Made by a program: the position numbers and the translations under genes. Shown piece by piece: positions 59,128-64,000 of a stretch of DNA of 64,000 nucleotides. The notes beneath the pieces were generated by a model. It had not been told where the DNA came from. It was given only the letters and a program-made list of their open reading frames with translations, and made no database searches. Source of the stretch: Verrucomicrobiaceae bacterium E54 (lineage in GTDB: Bacteria; Verrucomicrobiota; Verrucomicrobiia; Verrucomicrobiales; Akkermansiaceae); the NCBI GenBank assembly GCA_022548915.1, contig JAKZES010000012.1, forward strand, positions 52,920-116,919, read 5' to 3'. The number at the start of each line of letters is the position of its first letter. Position 1 is the first letter of the stretch.

Positions 59128-59967
59128 TCAGAAACCCTTCCGCCACAGGAAGTCCATCCCGTAGGTCGGGTAGTAGGTCTGGACGATGAAGGCGACGAGG
59201 AAGTAGTCGACGACGAGGTGGACGATGAGGACCCACAGCAGCCCCTCGGATTTTTCGTACATCGCGCCCTGGGTGAGGGCGAAGAGATAGACCACTGCCA
59301 CACCGAGGCCGACGAAGGCCATGTCGTAGAGCACGGCGGTGTAGAGCACGGCCTGCAGGGCATTGGCGACGCGGTAGGAGAACAGGCTCCGGAGCAGGGC
59401 GTAGCCGGTGTTGATGAAGAACAACTCATCCCAGATGCCGACGAGATTGATCCCGATGAACAGCCGCCGGATTTCGCTGTCGTCGGCCTCGGCGGGCATG
59501 CTCCACTGGCGGAACAGCTCGTTGTCAAAGAGTGCGAGGTTGCCCCACTCGTAGCCGCGCAGGACCATCCACGCGAGGGGGACGGAGAGAATGGTGTAGA
59601 TGATGTCCGCCTTGCGCCAGCGCAGCGGCTTGAAGCGGTAGCGGATGATCCTGGCGTCGTCCCACCGCTGCACGATCAGGGGAACGATCAGGACCAGCAT
59701 GAAGACGATGCCGAGTCGGATGAAGTTCTCGTTGGAAAGGTCGGGTGTGATGTCGGTGATGCCGAGCAGCAGGACGCAGCCGAGCAGCACGCCCAGACGC
59801 AGCCGCAGGCGCTTTTCCGGGTCCCTCGCCAGCAGCACGACCGTGGCGACGAAGAAGAGCCCGCCGAGCACGAATTGGTGGGCGGGAATGAGCAGGATGA
59901 TCGAGGCCGCGAAGCAGACCAGCAGCGCGATCCGGCTGCGGGTAAGGGTCAGCTCGAGACTTTCCAT
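59128..59967 (-). CDS. CPBP-like intramembrane protein, degenerate active site
   Basis: 279 residues with about eight helices. The C-terminal half resembles the CPBP/CAAX-protease fold: NLVGIWDELFFINTGYALLRSLFSYRVANALQAVLYTAVLYDM, ... LLWVLIVHLVVDYFLVAF. The usual EExxxR motif is only DELFFIN and the second His motif is VHLVVDY, so protease activity is doubtful. It is convergent with the DUF2007 gene. Confidence 0.6.
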   Translation of the reverse strand: MESLELTLTRSRIALLVCFAASIILLIPAHQFVLGGLFFVATVVLLARDPEKRLRLRLGVLLGCVLLLGITDITPDLSNENFIRLGIVFMLVLIVPLIVQRWDDARIIRYRFKPLRWRKADIIYTILSVPLAWMVLRGYEWGNLALFDNELFRQWSMPAEADDSEIRRLFIGINLVGIWDELFFINTGYALLRSLFSYRVANALQAVLYTAVLYDMAFVGLGVAVVYLFALTQGAMYEKSEGLLWVLIVHLVVDYFLVAFIVQTYYPTYGMDFLWRKGF

Positions 59968-60083
59968 GGCGGTGGATCATTGATGGGGGCCGGGAGGTGC
60001 GCAAGTCGGGCATCGACACCGTGTCGTCGGAAGGACCCGTGGATCGGTCGCAGGTGATTGTCTCGCGTGGGTGACGTGAGGCC

Positions 60084-60335
60084 GACGCCGGAGGCGTCGC
60101 ATGATGGCAGCCGGGGGTCGAGTCCGCGCAGCGGACGACCACCCCCGGATTCGTCGAAAGTAGAGTTGCACCCCGGGAGGGGTGCCATGGTGGGGGCGCT
60201 TCGAGTCCCAAGGGCAGGCATTTCCGGGTCCCATGGCATGCCTCCAGCATGCGGTTTTCCGGCGGGCGGGAATCCGGTGGTGTCGCTCGTTCCTCGCTCA
60301 ACCACCGGCTACCGTCATGCGACGCCTCCGGCGTC
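60084..60335. repeat. 252-bp element with 31-bp inverted ends and nested hairpins
   Basis: The ends 60084-60114 and 60305-60335 are inverted copies with 2 mismatches in 31. Inside are nested stems: CCGGGGGT/ACCCCCGG (60111-60148) around GTCCGC/GCGGAC, GCACCCC/GGGGTGC (60168-60185), GCATG/CATGC (about 60237-60253), and CCGGTGGT/ACCACCGG (60272-60308). It fills the 397-bp gap between the CPBP-like gene and the second sulfatase. No protein is supported in it. It looks like a dispersed non-coding repeat of the REP/MITE kind. Confidence 0.75.
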
Positions 60336-60364
60336 CAGCTTGTCGGGACCACCCACGCCTGTGA

Positions 60365-61915
60365 TCATTGCGCTTTGACCTCCTCGGATTTGGCGAGGGC
60401 GGGGAAGCGCTCAAGCAGTCCTGGATGAAAGGGGATCTGGCCATGATTGGCTTGGTTCGGGCCGGGGGTGGTGCGGCCATTGTTGATGAGGGTGACGAGC
60501 TCCTGCACCAGTTCCTCGACCTTGTCGGGGTGTTCCGCTTCCAGGTTCTTCGTTTCGCCGAGGTCTTCGGTCAGCTCGAACAGCTGCACCCGTGGCAACT
60601 CCTTGTTCTTCCACGCTTGATTCGGCTTCGGATCCGACCAGCCGCCGGATCCCGGGCAGAGGCAGAGCTTCCAGGGGCCCTTGCGGATGGCGAAGGAGCC
60701 GTTGATCGAGTGATGGACGGTGGCGGGGCGGGCCTGCTGATCGGCCCCGGTAAGCGTCGGGAGAAATGACACGGAATCGGGCGCATCGGCTTCTCCGAGC
60801 GGCTGCGAGATGGCTTCGGCGACGGTGGCGAAGATGTCGGTTTGGCAGATGGTGCGATCGCTGGTCGACGTCGCGGCGACCTTGCCGGGCCAGCGGACCA
60901 GGAAGGGCACGCGGTGGCCCCCCTCATAAATGTCGGCCTTGTGGCCGCGGAGGTTTCCGCTCGGGTGATGGTCGTGCTTCGCGAGGTCCTCGAACTTCGC
61001 CTGCGGCGAGCAGCCGTTGTCGGTGGTGAAGATGAGCAGCGTGTCCTCGGCGAGCTTGCGTTCATCCAGTTCGGTCATCACCTCGCCGACGACCCAGTCG
61101 GTCTCCATCAGGAAGTCGCCGTAGGGGCCGAGATGCGACTTCCCCTGGAATCGCTCGGACGGGGTGATGGGTGTGTGGGGCGATGTGAGCGGGAGGTAGA
61201 GGAAGAAGGGTTTTCCGGCTTCGGCGGCGCCTCCGATGAAGGCGCGGGCCTCGCGGGCGAAGTCGGGGAGGCACTGCTCGGGTTCCATGCCTTTCACGGC
61301 GGGACCCCAGCGGTTGCTCCAGAAGGTGGCGGAGATGGTCGGCTGCTCGATCACCTCGTCGTTGCGGAGATAGACGTAGGGCGCCATGTCGAGCGAGGCG
61401 GGAAACAGAAAGTCCTCGCTGAAACCGAGGTCGGTCGGGCCGTTGGAGGCCTTCTTGGAGAAGTCGATGTCCCAGCCGGCACCCTTGGTCGGGCCTTCGG
61501 CGGCCTCGCCCTTCTTCGGGAGCTTTGCCCAGTCGAGGCCGAGGTGCCATTTGCCGATGACGGTCGAGTGGTAGCCGTGCTTTCCAAGAAAGGCGGCGAT
61601 GGTGGTTTCGCCGTTCCGGATCAGGGTCGGGCTGGGGCCTCCCAGCACCCCCTTCTTCAGCGGCGAGCGCCAGTTGTAGCGGCCGGTGACCAGCGCGTAG
61701 CGGGTGGGGGTGCAGACGGACGACGCGCTGTGACCGTCGGTGAAGCGCATGCCTTCCTTCGCCAACCGGTCGAGGTGGGGAGTCGGCGCCTTGCCGCCGT
61801 TGTGGGAGACGTCGCCGATCCCCATGTCGTCGGCGAGGATGACGATCACATTGGGCGTTGCGGCCGTGAGCGATGAGGCAAGGGCAAGGAGCAGAATGAG
61901 GAACGGGCGGAACAT
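60365..61915 (-). CDS. Secreted arylsulfatase-type sulfatase
   Basis: 516 residues. Signal peptide MFRPFLILLLALASSLTAA, then the type I sulfatase fold: VIVILADDMGIGDVSHNGG, activation motif CTPTR (Cys68-Arg72) with YALVTGRYNWRS, GKWHLGLDW, and DNGCSPQAKFEDL. It is of the arylsulfatase A group and probably removes sulfate esters from algal glycans. It is not homologous in detail to the sulfatase at 4259-5650, so substrates may differ. ATG 61915 gives a good signal peptide. Confidence 0.92.
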   Translation of the reverse strand: MFRPFLILLLALASSLTAATPNVIVILADDMGIGDVSHNGGKAPTPHLDRLAKEGMRFTDGHSASSVCTPTRYALVTGRYNWRSPLKKGVLGGPSPTLIRNGETTIAAFLGKHGYHSTVIGKWHLGLDWAKLPKKGEAAEGPTKGAGWDIDFSKKASNGPTDLGFSEDFLFPASLDMAPYVYLRNDEVIEQPTISATFWSNRWGPAVKGMEPEQCLPDFAREARAFIGGAAEAGKPFFLYLPLTSPHTPITPSERFQGKSHLGPYGDFLMETDWVVGEVMTELDERKLAEDTLLIFTTDNGCSPQAKFEDLAKHDHHPSGNLRGHKADIYEGGHRVPFLVRWPGKVAATSTSDRTICQTDIFATVAEAISQPLGEADAPDSVSFLPTLTGADQQARPATVHHSINGSFAIRKGPWKLCLCPGSGGWSDPKPNQAWKNKELPRVQLFELTEDLGETKNLEAEHPDKVEELVQELVTLINNGRTTPGPNQANHGQIPFHPGLLERFPALAKSEEVKAQ

Positions 61916-62010
61916 GTGTGAGGGAAACGCTGTGATGGGTGAAAAGCTATCTGGAATCCTTCGCCGTGGCTCATTGGCCCGCTGGCGATCTGACTGCCGG
62001 TGGCGTGAGC

Positions 62011-62100
62011 GTCCCGGTCATGATTGGTCCGGGTGGGACCGGCTCCCGGGGATGGAGGTTTCGGATTGGCGCCCCGGGCATCGGCGTTCATGACCGGGAC
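62011..62100. repeat. 13-bp perfect inverted repeat flanking 64 bp
   Basis: GTCCCGGTCATGA (62011-62023) and TCATGACCGGGAC (62088-62100) are exact reverse complements. A smaller GGTCC-gggt-GGGACC hairpin lies between. It sits in the 207-bp gap between two minus-strand genes (sulfatase, DUF4230) and is another hairpin element; no U-tract. Confidence 0.6.
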
Positions 62101-62122
62101 GGTCATGCCACAAGTGGGTGTT

Positions 62123-62788
62123 TCAGCGTTCGCTGCCTTCTTCCTCCGGTCGTTCGACGCGGACGTTGGCGCTGCCCATCAGGCTTTGGACCCGGTCGCG
62201 CAGCGTGGAGTCGACAAGGTCGAGCGCCCCGCTTTTCGCGGCTTCCATGCGCATCTGCTGGCGTAGCTCGCGAAGCAGCGTGGCCCGGTCCTCGGCGGTC
62301 ACCTCGTTCCACCAGCCGTCTTTCTCGCTGAGTACCTCGAAGTCGATCAACTCGACGCCGAGGATCTCGGGCTCGGGGAATCGTGCGACCGGGATCCCGT
62401 CCTCGATCTGCAGCGAAACCCCGGGCTTGAGACGGTAGCCGGCGGTCACGCGGTAGTCGCCGCGGATGATCAGGCGTTTGGTCCCGGCTGACAGGTATTT
62501 GAGAACGAAGGCCTCGTTCTCGAAGCTGCGGGTGGCGGACATCCGAAGTTCGAGCAGCGAGAGTTCGTGGATTTCGTTGCGTTGGACGACCTCGGCCCGG
62601 CCTTCGATGATGGTGGTGTCGGAGTGGGTCAGCGCGCCCAGGACCTTGTCGAGCCCCTCTCCCATTCCCGAGGCGGCGCCGCCGACCGAGCGCTCGAAGG
62701 CGCGGAAGCCGAACAGGACGAGGATGACGACCGCCGCGAGCAGCGAGAGCCAGCGGACGGTCTTCCAGAGTTCGGGATGATGGGACAT
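62123..62788 (-). CDS. DUF4230-family membrane-anchored protein
   Basis: 221 residues. One N-terminal helix (VRWLSLLAAVVILVLFGFRAF), then a DUF4230-like extracytoplasmic domain: LSLLELRMSATRSFENEAFVLKYLSAGTKRLIIRGDYRVTAGYRLKPGVSLQIED and ILGVELIDFEVLSEKDGWWNEVTAEDRATLLRELRQQMRMEA. The family is of unknown function. It ends 7 nt after the stop of the upstream small membrane gene would allow, so the two minus-strand genes 62795-63205 and this one are close. Confidence 0.78.
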   Translation of the reverse strand: MSHHPELWKTVRWLSLLAAVVILVLFGFRAFERSVGGAASGMGEGLDKVLGALTHSDTTIIEGRAEVVQRNEIHELSLLELRMSATRSFENEAFVLKYLSAGTKRLIIRGDYRVTAGYRLKPGVSLQIEDGIPVARFPEPEILGVELIDFEVLSEKDGWWNEVTAEDRATLLRELRQQMRMEAAKSGALDLVDSTLRDRVQSLMGSANVRVERPEEEGSER

Positions 62789-62794
62789 GAGGGA

Positions 62795-63205
62795 TCAGGA
62801 GGCCGGGCGTTCGCGGCTCGGAAGCGTCGCATAGGCGGGGATGCCTGTCACGAAGCTGTAAACCAGGGCGATCGCCAGCATCCGCAGGCTGACGGTGAGA
62901 AGCGTGAACGGGAAGCCCGCGAAGAGACCGATGATCAGGGCACAGACCCCGATCAGCGCGCCGAAGACCAATGGAAGCACGGTGGCATTGAGCAGCATCG
63001 AAACGAAGACCCCGCCGCGGAAGGCTCCGTCGGTGGAGCGGGGGTCATCGCGGTCGCGGGGCAGGAGGCCGGTGACGAAGCTTCCCACCATCAGGCAGCC
63101 GATGCCGGCCCAGGCGGTGGGCCAGTCGAGTGGAAGCATCCCGCCGATGAACAGGATCATCCCCGCCACCAGCAGGAGCCAGGCGAGCTTGAAGGGCACG
63201 GACAT
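62795..63205 (-). CDS. Small membrane protein with four helices
   Basis: 136 residues from ATG 63205. Hydrophobic segments: FKLAWLLLVAGMILFIGGML, WAGIGCLMVGSFVTGLL, FVSMLLNATVLPLVFGALIGVCALIIGLFAGFPFTLL and LAIALVYSFVTGIPAYATL. No known family. A GTG pair at 63241/63238 could extend it by 11-12 residues and has AGGA upstream. It lies 6 nt downstream of the DUF4230 start on the same strand, so the order is this gene's 3' side next to DUF4230's 5' side. Confidence 0.55.
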   Translation of the reverse strand: MSVPFKLAWLLLVAGMILFIGGMLPLDWPTAWAGIGCLMVGSFVTGLLPRDRDDPRSTDGAFRGGVFVSMLLNATVLPLVFGALIGVCALIIGLFAGFPFTLLTVSLRMLAIALVYSFVTGIPAYATLPSRERPAS

Positions 63206-63347
63206 GCCGCGCAGAAGTTGGCGGGTCTTGGAGAACACCACGGGGGATCCTACGGTGCCGGGCGGGGATTTCTGAGTGGAAACTGACCGAGGTATTGGAG
63301 CGGGGTCGCGATTGCATTCGGGAGCACCAGCACGTAGCAGTCGTCGC

Positions 63348-63893
63348 GTGTGGGAAGCGATCACGGATTGGGGCGGTTGGTATGGCTTGAGCGTCGGTGG
63401 CGCCTGGGCCGTTACGGTCGGTCTGCTCGTCGTTGGCTTTGCCGGTTGTTTCATTCCGGTGATTCCCGGGCACCTGATGATCCTGCTGGCGGCGGTTTCG
63501 CACCGGCTCACCCTCGGGTGGTTGCTGGAGCGCGATTCCGGGGTGGAATGGTGGACCTTCGTGATTCTCGGCATCCTTTTGGCGATCGGTCAGGCCTTTG
63601 ATCTCCTGAGCGGCGCGGCGGGGGCCAAGTGGTTCGGCGGCACCAAATGGGGGGCGGCCGGCGCGATCGTCGGGGGCATCGTGGGGATGTTCTTCATGCC
63701 CTTCGGCCTGCTTCTGGGGCCGCTGGCCGGGGCCTATGCCTTCGAGGCCTGGTTTGCGAAGCAGGAAACCAAGCCGGCGATGATTTCCGGCGTCGGATCG
63801 GCCGTCGGCACCCTGGCCAATTTGGTGGTCAAGGTGATCATCGGCATGATCATGATCGTCTGGTTCCTCATCGACATCTGGTTCATCGGGTAG
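63348..63893 (+). CDS. DUF456 family membrane protein
   Basis: About 181 residues, Gly-rich with four helices: AVTVGLLVVGFAGCFIPVIPGHLMILLAAV, VEWWTFVILGILLAIGQAFDLLSGAAGAKWFGGTKWGAAGAIVGGIVGMFF and VVKVIIGMIMIVWFLIDIWFI. The IPVIPGHLMIL and GAKWFGGTKWGAAGAIVGGI segments are DUF456 hallmarks. The start is GTG 63348 or GTG 63276. Function unknown. The remaining 107 bp of the window hold no feature I can support. Confidence 0.8.
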   Translation: MWEAITDWGGWYGLSVGGAWAVTVGLLVVGFAGCFIPVIPGHLMILLAAVSHRLTLGWLLERDSGVEWWTFVILGILLAIGQAFDLLSGAAGAKWFGGTKWGAAGAIVGGIVGMFFMPFGLLLGPLAGAYAFEAWFAKQETKPAMISGVGSAVGTLANLVVKVIIGMIMIVWFLIDIWFIG

Positions 63894-64000
63894 GGTGGGG
63901 CATCCAGTGTCCCGCGCGGCAAGAGCGTTGACTTTCGCGCGAGAGATTTTTTCCAAATGCAAGGCGTGACGAGGGAGCAAATCGAGATTTGTGACCGAGG

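Noticed and set aside
1..64000. tRNA or rRNA genes
   Set aside because: I looked for cloverleaf-type segments and conserved rRNA stretches in the gaps and found none. A tRNAscan-SE or Rfam run would be decisive.

Overview
The window is high-G+C bacterial chromosome whose content points to a Verrucomicrobiota bacterium, most likely of the Verrucomicrobiaceae/Luteolibacter/Haloferula type. This is inference from gene content: an LL-diaminopimelate aminotransferase (DapL), a PEP-CTERM protein, secreted sulfatases with a GH16 glycanase, a C30 carotenoid-ester locus like the staphyloxanthin genes, a fused ccoNO oxidase, a dcw cluster starting with mraZ, and many starts without a clear Shine-Dalgarno sequence. 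I saw no rRNA, tRNA or CRISPR array.

Layout. 1-11 kb: a partial fatty acid desaturase, a bifunctional-nuclease-domain protein, recJ, a minus-strand run (GH16 glycanase, membrane protein, sulfatase, dapL), a PIN/TRAM protein, L-serine dehydratase and alanine racemase. 11-20 kb: pseudopilin-like protein, ileS-lspA, TPM-domain protein, DUF2062 protein, uppP, M23 peptidase, nuclease-like protein, PEP-CTERM protein, SMUG-type uracil-DNA glycosylase. 20-33 kb: VapBC-like module, small membrane proteins, nitroreductase, leuA with a Leu-rich leader-peptide candidate, PLD-like protein, RelE-like protein, TPR protein, comEC, trmB, accB-accC and a polysaccharide flippase. 33.2-36.9 kb is an accessory island, lower in G+C over part of its length: an XRE regulator plus HNH nuclease behind a perfect dyad operator, an IS3 orfA remnant, and a RES-Xre toxin-antitoxin pair in reversed order.

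37-42 kb holds the carotenoid tailoring genes (aldehyde dehydrogenase, CrtP-like oxidoreductase, CrtQ-like glycosyltransferase, CrtO-like acyltransferase) and an RRM RNA-binding protein. 42-46 kb is the cbb3 oxidase operon ccoS-ccoNO-ccoQ-ccoP on the minus strand. 47-58.7 kb is the division and cell-wall cluster mraZ-rsmH-ftsL-ftsI-murE-murF-mraY-murD-lysM-ftsW, mostly with overlapping stops and starts. DapL upstream supplies the meso-DAP precursor used by MurE, Alr supplies D-Ala, and UppP recycles the lipid carrier. The end carries a CPBP-like membrane protein, a second sulfatase and small membrane proteins.

The most unusual structure is between mraZ and rsmH (47563-48082). It is a five-unit tandem array in which each unit of about 108 nt holds two hairpins. 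One hairpin has an 18-nt loop that is identical except for its last base in one copy; the other has a TCGGGACA loop. The stems change between copies by compensatory substitutions. The window also has several REP-like inverted repeats and 7-bp tandem repeats sitting exactly at gene ends.
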